Program-made: the position numbers and the translations under genes
In this document: in pieces, positions 18,182-27,161 of the stretch
How the letters are laid out: every line of letters begins with the position of its first letter
Numbering within the stretch: the first letter of the stretch is position 1
NCBI GenBank assembly: GCA_035405645.1
Contig: DAONJL010000007.1
Span: forward strand, 1-58,058
Reading direction: 5' to 3'
DNA length: 58,058 bases
From: DAONJL01 sp035405645 [NCBI: bacterium]
GTDB taxonomy: Bacteria; JAGOBX01; DAONJL01
Notes under the pieces: model-generated
Database searches by the model: none
What the model was told of the DNA's origin: nothing
The model's input: only the letters and a program-made list of their open reading frames with translations

Positions 18182-19732
18182 TTATTCTGGAATATAATTT
18201 CTCAATGCTTCTTCACTTTTTAAATCTTTTGCTACCATTTTTATTTTTGTCTTTGGACTATTTTTTATATTTTCATACCATTCTTTAAATATTTGACTTT
18301 GCTTTCTTTGTAATAATCTACTTTTTAATTCTTCTTTATATACATCATAGTATTCCATATCTGCTGGTATTTTTTCGAGACATTTTATTATATGATAGCC
18401 ATAATTGGTTACTATTATTGGACTATACTCATTTTTCTTCAAATTAAATATCGTATCAGTTATATCTTTATTAAATATATATTCATTAAATTCATTCAAA
18501 TCTGCTGGCAATTCCTCAAATACTTTTAAATTTTCAAGAACATAATCATAAGGAATTGTAAAGCGTGGTATTATCCCAACTATACCATCAGAATCTTTAG
18601 AATTTGCATTTGAATATTGTTTTACTAATATCTTAAAATCTTCACCTGCCTGTAATTTTTTATAAACTTCATCTGCTACTGATTTTGCTAATTGCCATTC
18701 TGTATCACTTAATATTCTCCTTTTTATTTTATCTTTTACATCAGCATAAGTTTCATATTCTGTATCTGCTTTATCAAGCATTTGTATAATATGATAACCT
18801 TTGGATGTTTTTACTATATCACTAATCTCAAACTTTTTTAAGGTAAATGCAGCATTAGAAAATTTTTCTTCCACATCATCTTTTGTAAAATAATCTATAA
18901 TACCGCCTTTTTTTGCATCCGGGCTTTCTGAAAATTCTTCTATCAGCAATCCAAAATCATATCCATTCATTATCATTCTTTTTATGTTATTTATCTTTAT
19001 ACTTTCTACTGAACCAGGCGTATCATTTTCTACATCTTCTTTTGCTATTAATAAATGTCGAACTTTTATTTTATCTGGTTTAACAAATAAATTTTTATTC
19101 AAATTATAATAATCAATTGCTATTTCTTCTTTTATAAAATTTTCTGGTTTTATTAATATTTGTGCTATCTTAATTTTTGAAAATGCTGACTCATAATATT
19201 TTTTTACTTCTTCTTCTGTTACCTTTACATTCTTTATTATCTGCCGTCTTAATTTACTTATTAAAATTAAATCTTTTATATAATTTTCTCTTGCACTCCA
19301 CCATTCTGCTGGTGCTTGTTCTTTATATGCTTGAAATGTTTGTACATCAAATTGTCCTTTATCATTTACAAAATAATATGATTTTATACTCTCAAATATT
19401 TCATATTTTGAAACAGGTATATTTAACTTTTTTGCTTCCTGTAATAAAATCTTCTGATAAATTATATCATCTATTACATTTTCTCTTATTTTTTTTATTA
19501 CCTCTGTATCTACATCAATATCAGAACTTTTTCTATAATTCTCTATCTTCTCACTTACTTTTTTTTCTACTTCTTCTCTTGTAACTGCTTCATCGTTTAC
19601 ATAAAATGCTATTAACAATTTTCTTTGTTGAAATGCCTGATGTGCCCCAAAAACAAATATAGCAATAAATACTACTGCTGAAATCCATATTACTACTTTT
19701 ACCCATTTTGAATGTAAATTTATTCCAAACAT
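18182..19732 (-). CDS. PpiD/SurA-type membrane-anchored peptidyl-prolyl isomerase
   Basis: 516-aa periplasmic foldase anchored by an N-terminal helix (about residues 11-32). A SurA-N-like helical region covers about 38-170. A parvulin domain starts at K-V-R-H-L-L-I (about residue 219) and runs to G-Y-H-I-I-Q-M-L. A second, less typical parvulin-like unit (about 345-480) has [12 protein letters not shown] and ends G-Y-H-I-I-K-C-L. The architecture is that of PpiD, which helps outer-membrane proteins fold. A strong AAAAAGGAG site precedes the ATG. First gene of the 14-gene leftward run, so the 119-bp spacer upstream should carry the main promoter. Confidence 0.88.
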   Translation of the reverse strand: MFGINLHSKWVKVVIWISAVVFIAIFVFGAHQAFQQRKLLIAFYVNDEAVTREEVEKKVSEKIENYRKSSDIDVDTEVIKKIRENVIDDIIYQKILLQEAKKLNIPVSKYEIFESIKSYYFVNDKGQFDVQTFQAYKEQAPAEWWSARENYIKDLILISKLRRQIIKNVKVTEEEVKKYYESAFSKIKIAQILIKPENFIKEEIAIDYYNLNKNLFVKPDKIKVRHLLIAKEDVENDTPGSVESIKINNIKRMIMNGYDFGLLIEEFSESPDAKKGGIIDYFTKDDVEEKFSNAAFTLKKFEISDIVKTSKGYHIIQMLDKADTEYETYADVKDKIKRRILSDTEWQLAKSVADEVYKKLQAGEDFKILVKQYSNANSKDSDGIVGIIPRFTIPYDYVLENLKVFEELPADLNEFNEYIFNKDITDTIFNLKKNEYSPIIVTNYGYHIIKCLEKIPADMEYYDVYKEELKSRLLQRKQSQIFKEWYENIKNSPKTKIKMVAKDLKSEEALRNYIPE

Positions 19733-19851
19733 TTTCGCTCCTTTTTTATAAAAATTTTTGTTTTAATTTTTTTATAATAATTTTTAAATTATATCAAGAA
19801 AAAAAATTTTTTTCTTTACTTTTATTTTTTTATTAAATATAATAAATTTAT

Positions 19852-20040
19852 ATGTGTTATTATTCATTAATTGATTACATAAATTTAAGAGAATATTATT
19901 ATCAAAATAAAATAGACGAAAACGAATTTAAAAAGCGTTTTAAAGAACTACAAAAAAAAGATAAGACTCCATATAATGATAAAGAAAAGATTGTAATAAA
20001 AGAAATCTATAAAGAAATTGCGGGTTGGAGTATTTTTTAA
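19852..20040 (+). CDS. 62-aa protein directly upstream of a CheY-like regulator
   Basis: Small hydrophilic protein rich in Lys, Glu and Tyr with an aromatic N-terminus (C-Y-Y, R-E-Y-Y-Y) and a predicted helical body containing F-K-K-R-F-K-E-L. Its stop codon touches the start codon of the response regulator (TAA then ATG, no gap), so the two are almost surely one transcript with coupled translation. I do not recognise the family. Coding potential is supported by this arrangement and by the absence of any competing frame. Function unknown; an accessory or partner of the regulator is a guess. Confidence 0.5.
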   Translation: MCYYSLIDYINLREYYYQNKIDENEFKKRFKELQKKDKTPYNDKEKIVIKEIYKEIAGWSIF

Positions 20041-20403
20041 ATGCCAAAAATATTAATCGTTGACGATTCTTTATACATAATAAATGAACTAAAAAAAATC
20101 CTTATTGAAAATAAATTTCAAGAAATTATTGAAGCAACTAATGGTAAAAATGCTTATGATAAATATATTGAAAATAAGCCTGATTTAGTATTACTCGATA
20201 TTTCAATGCCTGATTGGGATGGTTTGTACACTTTAAAGAAAATTCTTGAATTTGATAAGAATGCAAAAATAATAATGGTAACAGCGATGGAAAATAGATT
20301 AGTTATTTTTGAAGCATTAAAAAATGGGGCTATCGATTATATTATTAAACCATTTTCTGATAAAAGAATTATTTATGCTATTAATCGTGCTTTAACTTTA
20401 TAA
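20041..20403 (+). CDS. Stand-alone CheY-like response regulator
   Basis: 120-aa receiver domain without an output domain. Acidic pocket D8-D9, phospho-acceptor Asp53 in L-L-D-I-S-M-P, the V-T-A switch residue Thr, and K-P-F near the C-terminus with the conserved Lys. The call is firm. Partner kinase and target are unknown; it ends 3 bp from the convergent diguanylate-cyclase gene, whose operon also encodes CheR, so a link to motility or surface signalling is plausible but not shown. Confidence 0.93.
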   Translation: MPKILIVDDSLYIINELKKILIENKFQEIIEATNGKNAYDKYIENKPDLVLLDISMPDWDGLYTLKKILEFDKNAKIIMVTAMENRLVIFEALKNGAIDYIIKPFSDKRIIYAINRALTL

Positions 20404-20406
20404 AAT

Positions 20407-21846
20407 TTACTCTGAAATTTCAGTGCGGTTTCTACCTTTATTCTTTGCTGAATATAATGCATCATCAACTCTTTTTAATAAATTATCTATATTCTCATTT
20501 TCTTTTAATTCTGCAATACCAATACTTATTGTTGCTTTTATTTTTAAGCCATTACTATTAGTTATTTCTTTATTTTCTAATTCTATTCTTATCCTTTCGC
20601 CAATATTATAAGCATATTTTAAAATAGTTAATGGTAAAATAACAATAAATTCCTCACCACCATAACGACAGGGTATATCTGTTTTTCTTAAATTTTCTCT
20701 TATTAAATTGCTTACTGACTTCAATATAACATCACCGACATCGTGTCCATAAGTATCATTTATCTTTTTAAAATGGTCAATATCAAGCATTATCAAAGAA
20801 ACAGGACTTTTATATCTATAATTTCTTTCAATTTCTTCTTTTAATTTCAGCATCAGATATCTACGATTATAAAATTTTGTTAATTCATCTATTATTGATA
20901 ATTCTTCTATTCGCTTATGTAATAATAAATTATTTATTGCAAGTGCGAGGTGGTCTGATACACGCTGAATATTTGCAATATTATCATTTTCTAATCCATC
21001 TTCTGAAACATTGTTTAAATTAATAACACCTATTACTTTTTCGCCAACCATAGCAGGCACACATATCACTCCATCATTTTTATATTTTGCTCGTTCAGGA
21101 TTTTTTACATATTTACTTTGTGAAAAATTTGCTAATCTTATCATCTTTTTTGTTCGTACTGCATCCCACATTATACTATCATTCTCTGCTATTTTTATTT
21201 CTTCTGTTGTGCTTTGAATATCAGGATGATTATGAACAATTAATTTTAAAACCTTTTCTTTTTCATCATATAAAAAAATTGAAAATAATTCAGCCTGAAA
21301 TAATTTTGGTAACATCTCTTTTGATATTTCCATCATCTTATCAAAATCTAATAAATTTATCTTACGACTGAATTTTACCAATTCTATTGTTTGATTTAAT
21401 ATCTTCTCCATTTTTTCATTTATTTTTTTTAATGATTCATTTGCATTTATTAAATCATCATTATATTTTTTTAAGGTTAATTGTGTCTTTATTCGTGCTA
21501 TTAAAACAGAAAAATTAAATGGTTTAACTATATAATCATTCGCACCTAAATCTAATGCTTTTACTATATCCTGTTCTTTATCTTTTGCTGTAACCATTAT
21601 TATTGGTAATTCAACAGCAGAATATTTGCTTCGAACATATTCTACAAGTTGATAACCATCTACTTCTGGCATCATTATATCTGAAATTATTAAAGAAATA
21701 TTTTGATTATTCTCTAAAAATTCTATTGCTTTTTTACCATTTTCACATACTTCTGTTTTATAATTTTGATTTTTTAAAATCTCTACCATTATTTCACTTA
21801 TCATCTCGTTGTCTTCTGCTATTAATACTAATTCATTATTTTCCAT
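20407..21846 (-). CDS. Response regulator with GAF and GGDEF (diguanylate cyclase) domains
   Basis: 479-aa cytoplasmic enzyme that should make cyclic di-GMP from two GTP. Receiver domain residues 1-122 with Asp56 as acceptor in S-D-I-M-M-P and K-P-F; a coiled coil about 125-160; a GAF domain about 165-305; and a GGDEF domain about 315-475. The active site is G-G-E-E-F at residues 396-400, a functional variant. An R-K-T-D sequence five residues before it fits the inhibitory I-site, which implies product feedback. It overlaps the cheR stop by 11 nt and is the last gene of a TPR-cheR-cyclase operon. Confidence 0.95.
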   Translation of the reverse strand: MENNELVLIAEDNEMISEIMVEILKNQNYKTEVCENGKKAIEFLENNQNISLIISDIMMPEVDGYQLVEYVRSKYSAVELPIIMVTAKDKEQDIVKALDLGANDYIVKPFNFSVLIARIKTQLTLKKYNDDLINANESLKKINEKMEKILNQTIELVKFSRKINLLDFDKMMEISKEMLPKLFQAELFSIFLYDEKEKVLKLIVHNHPDIQSTTEEIKIAENDSIMWDAVRTKKMIRLANFSQSKYVKNPERAKYKNDGVICVPAMVGEKVIGVINLNNVSEDGLENDNIANIQRVSDHLALAINNLLLHKRIEELSIIDELTKFYNRRYLMLKLKEEIERNYRYKSPVSLIMLDIDHFKKINDTYGHDVGDVILKSVSNLIRENLRKTDIPCRYGGEEFIVILPLTILKYAYNIGERIRIELENKEITNSNGLKIKATISIGIAELKENENIDNLLKRVDDALYSAKNKGRNRTEISE

Positions 21847-22642
21847 TTTCTTTTACCTTTTGATAAATTGCTGATTTTACAAATTTTAAATTAAATTTAC
21901 TCTCATTAATATTTTCTGAATGTCCTAAAAACAAATAGCCATTAATTTTTAATGAGTTTGTTAAATTTTCTACAACTTTATTTTTACTTTCTTCGTTAAA
22001 ATAAATTAATACATTTCGACAAATTATTATATCAAATTCTTTCATTAAAAAAGGTTGCAATAAATTATGCCTATAAAATTTAACCATCTTTGTATATTCA
22101 GTTTTTAATCGATATTTATCTGCTTCTTTTATAAAATATTTTTCTTTTAATTCTTTTGAAACCAATTGTAATCTATCTTCATTATAAATTGCTTTTTTTG
22201 CTTTTTCAAGTATTGATGTATTAATATCTGTTCCAATTATTTCAACTTTAATATTCTCTTTTAAATTTTCTAAAAGAATAATTAATGCAGTATAAGGTTC
22301 TTCGCCACTCGAACAAGCAGAACTCCATATTTTTATTGTTCTTTCACAACTATTATTATTAAATTCATTTATTATTATTTCTTTTAAAAAATTCCAATGT
22401 TTTTCTTCCCTAAAAAAATATGTTTCATTTGTTGTTACTACATTTATAAAATTTTCTAATTCTTTTTCTTTGTTTTTAAATAAATATTCTATATATTCTT
22501 CAAAACTTTCCAATTTTAAATCATGTAATCTTTTTCTGATGCGATTTGATAATAATATTATTTTTGTATCTTTTAAATAAATTCCAGTTAATTCAAAAAT
22601 AAAATCTCTTAATTTTTCAAAATCAGTATGTTTTAAAAACAT
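21836..22642 (-). CDS. cheR: CheR-type chemoreceptor glutamate methyltransferase
   Basis: 268-aa SAM-dependent methyltransferase. An N-terminal helical domain (about residues 1-75) contains R-I-R-K-R-L. The catalytic domain has T-N-E-T-Y-F-F-R-E-E, the W-S-S-A-C-S-S-G-E-E-P-Y-T SAM motif, G-T-D-I-N and I-I-C-R-N-V-L-I-Y-F, all CheR hallmarks. It would methylate glutamates on chemoreceptors, but no receptor, CheA, CheW or CheB gene is in the window. Its coupling to a diguanylate cyclase and a TPR protein suggests a non-canonical pathway or a split chemotaxis system. Confidence 0.94.
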   Translation of the reverse strand: MFLKHTDFEKLRDFIFELTGIYLKDTKIILLSNRIRKRLHDLKLESFEEYIEYLFKNKEKELENFINVVTTNETYFFREEKHWNFLKEIIINEFNNNSCERTIKIWSSACSSGEEPYTALIILLENLKENIKVEIIGTDINTSILEKAKKAIYNEDRLQLVSKELKEKYFIKEADKYRLKTEYTKMVKFYRHNLLQPFLMKEFDIIICRNVLIYFNEESKNKVVENLTNSLKINGYLFLGHSENINESKFNLKFVKSAIYQKVKENGK

Positions 22643-22643
22643 A

Positions 22644-24326
22644 TTAATTATTTATCTGACTTTCTTTTATTATTAGTGGATAATATATTGTATTTTGTAA
22701 CTCTGGTATTTCACAGACGCGTAAATAATTTAATTTTTTTTCTACTGATATTTCAGAATTTTTAATTATATAATATATTGCTTTTGCTAATGCCTGATAT
22801 ATATTATTTGAACTAATTGCTTTATATATTGTTTCATTATTGGAAAAATTTATATTTTCTTTTATTAAATAATCAAGTATTTCTTCAATTAAAAAAAAAT
22901 CTTCTTCTACTTTCTCTTCTAAATATTTTGCTAATTGTGAAAATATTTTTTCACTATTATTTTTTTCTATTTCAAAAATTAAGTTAACATATTCTTTTAT
23001 TTTTTCGTAATTTTCTTTTGTTAAATTTTTTATATATACTAATTTCAATGATACATATTTTAAATTATCATAAACCTCTTCTTTATTTATATATTCATTT
23101 AGATAATTATTAAAATTTGCATAATCATTATTAAATAAATATACAATTGCAAAATAAAAATAAGAAAAAGGAACTTCTCTTAATAATCTCTGTTCGTTTT
23201 TTATAAATTCAAGTGCTTCATTATATTTATTATCATAACACATATATTTAATAATTTTAATTTTATCGTCATTATTTTTATTATCTATTTCTAATAAATA
23301 TTCCAATGCTTTTTCATAATTTAAAATTTTTGAATAATATTGACTATTTAATCTTTTTATCTCATTTTTCAAATATATATTATCATCTGAATCTGATTTT
23401 ATCGTTTCTAATATTATTTCTGCCTGTTCTAAATCATTTGTTAGAATTGCTATTTTGCATAAATCAACCAACAATTCTGTACTATTTTTTAGTTTTAATG
23501 CAAATAATTTTTGATTAAGTATTTTAACTGCTTCATAATATTTTTCATTTAATAATCTATTAACAAAATGATTTAATTCTTCTTTATTATTTGATATTTT
23601 TAAAAAATTATTTACTGCTTTATCATAATCTTTTTTTTGTAAATATAATTCTGTTAATAATTCATAAAGCAATCTTGAATTTATTGCCGAATTTTCAAGT
23701 CTGGTTATTGTGTAATCTATTAAATTATTTGTTAATATATAATTTAGAAAATCATTTTTTACATAATAATCAAAACTTATATTCAAGTAATTTATGTATT
23801 CTTTTATTAAATTCTCAATGTCATTATTTGCTTCATATAAACTTTTTAATTCCCAGAAAAAAACAATTTCATTTCTAAAATTTTCTCTGCCTTTTTTTAA
23901 AATACTTATTGCATTTTCTAAATCAGCAATTGTTGAAAAGAATACCGAAAATCTTTTGTAAAAATTAAAATCATTTTTTCGCTTTTCTAAAAGTTCCTCT
24001 GTTATTTTTTTTATTTCGTTATTATTATGTAATTGTTTGAAAATAACTATTAAATTCATAAAATATTTATCATTATTACTAATTTCAGAAGCATATTTAT
24101 TTAAATCAATTAATTTCTGATAATTCTTCTTACCTTCTAAAGATGAAAGCAAATATTCAATTATATTTAATTTTTCTTGAAGTGATATATTTAAAGATTT
24201 AATTTCATCGATTGATAATTTTTCTAATAATTTAGTATCATCTTTTAAATCAAGAGAAATATTATTGGAGAATAATGTATTAACAAATATAAAAATATTT
24301 ATACTAAATATAATTATAAATTTCAT
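22644..24326 (-). CDS. Exported TPR-like helical repeat protein
   Basis: 560 aa. Residues 1-20 form a hydrophobic signal peptide, after which the protein is a long array of helix pairs with TPR-like spacing (for example K-D-Y-D-K-A-V-N-N-F and Y-E-K-A-L-E-Y-L-L-E-I). It is probably periplasmic and acts as a protein-protein scaffold. The stop is 1 nt before the cheR start, so it is the first gene of the operon with cheR and the diguanylate cyclase. That is unusual because it would place an extracytoplasmic scaffold in a signalling operon. No family beyond TPR-like can be assigned. Confidence 0.7.
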   Translation of the reverse strand: MKFIIIFSINIFIFVNTLFSNNISLDLKDDTKLLEKLSIDEIKSLNISLQEKLNIIEYLLSSLEGKKNYQKLIDLNKYASEISNNDKYFMNLIVIFKQLHNNNEIKKITEELLEKRKNDFNFYKRFSVFFSTIADLENAISILKKGRENFRNEIVFFWELKSLYEANNDIENLIKEYINYLNISFDYYVKNDFLNYILTNNLIDYTITRLENSAINSRLLYELLTELYLQKKDYDKAVNNFLKISNNKEELNHFVNRLLNEKYYEAVKILNQKLFALKLKNSTELLVDLCKIAILTNDLEQAEIILETIKSDSDDNIYLKNEIKRLNSQYYSKILNYEKALEYLLEIDNKNNDDKIKIIKYMCYDNKYNEALEFIKNEQRLLREVPFSYFYFAIVYLFNNDYANFNNYLNEYINKEEVYDNLKYVSLKLVYIKNLTKENYEKIKEYVNLIFEIEKNNSEKIFSQLAKYLEEKVEEDFFLIEEILDYLIKENINFSNNETIYKAISSNNIYQALAKAIYYIIKNSEISVEKKLNYLRVCEIPELQNTIYYPLIIKESQINN

Positions 24327-24338
24327 ACATTAATAAAA

Positions 24339-24412
24339 TGCGCCCGACAGGACTCGAACCTGTAACCGCCTGATTCGTAGTCAGGTACTCTATCCATTTG
24401 AGCCACGGGCGC
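24339..24412 (-). tRNA. tRNA-Arg (anticodon ACG)
   Basis: Full cloverleaf on the minus strand: 7-bp acceptor stem GCGCCCG / CGGGCGC with discriminator A, D arm, anticodon stem CCTGA / TCAGG with loop C-T-A-C-G-A-A (anticodon ACG), and T arm ACAGG-TTCGAGT-CCTGT. The 3' CCA is not encoded, so CCA-adding enzyme is needed. The A at the wobble position should be converted to inosine by TadA to read CGN codons. Confidence 0.97.
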
Positions 24413-24543
24413 ATAGACTTTAAATTTGATTAGATGAATAAATATAAAATAAAAAAAAATTTTTTTCAAGTTTTTTATATTTTTATTTTTTAGAATTTTT
24501 ATTGACAAATAAATTTTTATTATTTAAAATTTAATTTTTAATT

Positions 24544-24726
24544 ATGGATAAAGAATTATTTAAAAAGTATATAGAAGCACAAATAAATGAAATTGAGAAG
24601 TATAAATGGATTGAATCAGAGAAGCATGGTTATGATATTGGAAGAAATCGAGCTGCTTATGAGTGGATTACAAAGTATTCTAAAAGTTTTCGTGATTATT
24701 GGTTTAAAACTTATAAGCTGGTTTAA
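24544..24726 (+). CDS. 60-aa protein directly upstream of a second CheY-like regulator
   Basis: Small charged and aromatic helical protein with Y-K-W-I-E-S-E-K, G-Y-D-I-G-R-N-R-A-A and F-R-D-Y-W. The regular pattern of Trp, Tyr and Gly looks like a conserved compact domain rather than a chance frame, but I cannot name the family or a function. It ends 2 nt before the response regulator and is probably translated with it. It is not evidently similar to the 62-aa protein at 19852, which sits in the same relative position to another regulator. Confidence 0.6.
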   Translation: MDKELFKKYIEAQINEIEKYKWIESEKHGYDIGRNRAAYEWITKYSKSFRDYWFKTYKLV

Positions 24727-24728
24727 TT

Positions 24729-25097
24729 ATGAAGAAGAAATTAATTTATGTAGTTGATGATGACCCTGAAATAAGAGATTTACTTGCAAGTGCTTTAGAA
24801 TTAGAAGATTTTAATGTAGTAAATATTTCCAATGGTATAAATCTTATTGAAGAATTAAAAAAGAAAAAACCTGATTTAATTTTGCTTGATATTATGATGT
24901 CCTGGATTGATGGGTTTGATATTTGTAATTCAATTAAACAAAATCAATTATATAAAGATATTCCAATAATTTTTATTACAGCTTATAAAAATAATAAAAT
25001 CGAAAGTGAAATAAAACAAAGTTTAGCAGATGATTATATATTTAAACCATTTAGTCTTAATGATTTATTAACTATGATTAAAAAGCATATAAAATAA
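24729..25097 (+). CDS. Stand-alone CheY-like response regulator
   Basis: 122-aa receiver domain only. Acidic pocket D10-D11-D12, phospho-acceptor Asp54 in L-L-D-I, T-A switch and conserved Lys in K-P-F. The usual M-M-P after the Asp reads M-M-S-W, so the conserved Pro is lost. This is a small change in the beta3-alpha3 loop that may alter partner choice. It follows the 60-aa protein by 2 nt and precedes dnaJ. Confidence 0.92.
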   Translation: MKKKLIYVVDDDPEIRDLLASALELEDFNVVNISNGINLIEELKKKKPDLILLDIMMSWIDGFDICNSIKQNQLYKDIPIIFITAYKNNKIESEIKQSLADDYIFKPFSLNDLLTMIKKHIK

Positions 25098-25139
25098 TAA
25101 ACCCACAAATTCTTTCAAAATTATCTAATGGTGATAGAA

Positions 25140-26282
25140 ATGAGCAGTAATAAAAGAGATTATTATGAAGTGCTTGGTGTTTCCAAAGATGCAACAATAG
25201 ATGAAATAAAAAAAGCATATAGAAGATTAGCAATTAAATATCATCCTGATAAAAATCCTGGAAATAAAGAAGCAGAAGAAAAATTTAAAGAAGCAACTGA
25301 AGCGTATGAAGTTTTAAGTAATCCAGAAAAAAGAGCGCAATATGACCAATTTGGTCATTCTGCTTTTTCAAATGCTAATTTTAATTGGGATACTGTATTT
25401 ACTGATTTTTCTGATATTTTTGGTGATAGTCCATTTTCTGATATTTTTGAAACTTTTTTTGGTGGTGGTTTTTCTTCACAACGAAGAAAAAAGAATTATG
25501 CACAAAAAGGTGCAGATTTAAGATATGATTTGACTATCACTTTTGAAGATTCATATTTTGGTGCTGAAAAAAAAATTGATATTGAAAAAAATGAAGTTTG
25601 CTCAAATTGTAATGGTAAAGGTGCTGCAAAAGATAGTGATTTAATTATTTGTCCAAATTGTAAAGGAACAGGTAAAACAACAATTAATCAAGGATTTTTT
25701 AGTATAACACGAACTTGTTCAAAATGTTATGGTGAAGGACATATTATAAAAAATCCGTGTCCTAAATGTAATGGTTCGGGTAATATAATTCAAAAGAAAA
25801 AATTATCAGTTAAAATTCCTGCTGGAATTGAAGCAGGTCAGAGAATAAAATTAAAAGGAGAAGGCGAACCGGGAAAAAATGGTGGACCAAATGGTGATTT
25901 GTATATTTTTATAAATGTAAAAGAACATCCTATTTTTACAAGACAGGGAAATAATATTGTTTGTTCTGTGCCTATTTCTTTTTACACTGCTGTGCTTGGT
26001 GGTGAAATTGATATTCCAACAATGAATGGAAATGAAAAATTATTTATTCCACCTGGCACACAAACAGGAAAAATCTTCAAATTAAAAAATAAAGGATTTC
26101 CTGAACTTTATGATACACGAAAAGGCGACCAGTTAATTGAAGTTGTGATTGTTACTCCAACTAAAATTTCACAGGAAGAAAGAGAGTTATTAGAAAAATT
26201 AGCAAAAATATCAGATAAAAATATAAAATTTCCAGAACAGCATAAAACAATATTTGAAAGGATAAAAGATGTTTTTTCATAG
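25140..26282 (+). CDS. dnaJ: Chaperone DnaJ
   Basis: Hsp40 co-chaperone that stimulates DnaK ATPase and holds unfolded clients. About 380 aa, the normal length. J domain with the H-P-D tripeptide in Y-H-P-D-K-N-P, Gly/Phe-rich linker (F-G-G-G-F), four C-x-x-C-x-G-x-G zinc motifs ([32 protein letters not shown]) and a C-terminal substrate domain. ATG at 25140 has a GGTGA site just upstream; an ATG at 25128 in frame would add four residues. No dnaK or grpE is adjacent. The 3' end overlaps the next gene by 14 nt. Confidence 0.97.
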   Translation: MSSNKRDYYEVLGVSKDATIDEIKKAYRRLAIKYHPDKNPGNKEAEEKFKEATEAYEVLSNPEKRAQYDQFGHSAFSNANFNWDTVFTDFSDIFGDSPFSDIFETFFGGGFSSQRRKKNYAQKGADLRYDLTITFEDSYFGAEKKIDIEKNEVCSNCNGKGAAKDSDLIICPNCKGTGKTTINQGFFSITRTCSKCYGEGHIIKNPCPKCNGSGNIIQKKKLSVKIPAGIEAGQRIKLKGEGEPGKNGGPNGDLYIFINVKEHPIFTRQGNNIVCSVPISFYTAVLGGEIDIPTMNGNEKLFIPPGTQTGKIFKLKNKGFPELYDTRKGDQLIEVVIVTPTKISQEERELLEKLAKISDKNIKFPEQHKTIFERIKDVFS

Positions 26283-27159
26283 AAAAAAATTTTATAACTT
26301 TTTAAAATACTCTTTTCTTTTTACCCTTCTTTTATTATTTATTTTTTGTTCAAAAGTTAAAGAAAAAAACCTGAATGTCTATTTTATAAATGTAGGACAG
26401 GGCGATGCTTCACTTATTATGTTACCTAATGACAAATATATTTTAATTGATACAGGAGATGGTGGAAATCCATTTAAAGAAAAAGATGCAGGTCGAGATG
26501 TAATTGTGCCATTATTAAAAAGATTGGGAATAAAATATTTAGATTATTTAATTCTCACACATACACATAGTGACCATATAGGTGGCTGCATAGAAGTATT
26601 GAATGAAATATCAGTTGGTGAAATAATAATAAATGGCAAACCAGCAACAGGCAGTTATTATAAAAAATTATTAAGAAAAATTAAAGATAATAACATACCA
26701 TTAAAAAAAGTTCAGACAGGCGATAAAATTATATATCAAAATTCAAAAGATTTAGAAATACTTTTTCTACATCCTGATAATGTTGATAATTATGATAATT
26801 TGAATAATACATCAGTTGTAACTTATATAAAATACAAAAAAATAAGTTTTCTTTTTATGGCTGATGCAGAAGCAGATGTGGAAGATATAATATTAAATAA
26901 TTATCCTGATTTAAAATGCACAATTATAAAAGTTGGTCATCATGGTTCTGATACTTCTTCATCAAATAGATTTGTAAATCAAATAAAACCAGAAGTTGCT
27001 ATTATCAGTTGTGCTTTAAAAAATAAATTTGGTCATCCTGCAAAAAGCACTTTAGAAAAATATCAAAATATAGGTTCAAAAATTTATAAGACTTATGAAA
27101 ACGGAACAATATTAGTTGCAACTAATGGTAAGAGTTATAAAATAATAACTGAAAAATAA
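26269..27159 (+). CDS. Exported ComEC/Rec2-like metallo-beta-lactamase-fold hydrolase
   Basis: 296 aa. A basic start and hydrophobic helix (about residues 14-29) ending F-C-S suggest export, possibly as a lipoprotein with a non-standard lipobox. Then comes the MBL fold of the ComEC C-terminal family: [15 protein letters not shown], the metal motif [14 protein letters not shown] and V-G-H-H-G-S-D. In ComEC this domain is a nuclease linked to DNA uptake; here it stands alone without the channel part. The substrate is therefore unknown (nucleic acid or phosphodiester is likely). It overlaps dnaJ by 14 nt. Confidence 0.88.
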   Translation: MFFHRKKFYNFLKYSFLFTLLLLFIFCSKVKEKNLNVYFINVGQGDASLIMLPNDKYILIDTGDGGNPFKEKDAGRDVIVPLLKRLGIKYLDYLILTHTHSDHIGGCIEVLNEISVGEIIINGKPATGSYYKKLLRKIKDNNIPLKKVQTGDKIIYQNSKDLEILFLHPDNVDNYDNLNNTSVVTYIKYKKISFLFMADAEADVEDIILNNYPDLKCTIIKVGHHGSDTSSSNRFVNQIKPEVAIISCALKNKFGHPAKSTLEKYQNIGSKIYKTYENGTILVATNGKSYKIITEK

Positions 27160-27161
27160 AA

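Noticed and set aside
24323-24508. 61-aa open frame on the minus strand
   Set aside because: It runs through the tRNA-Arg; the protein-like piece is just the translated tRNA.
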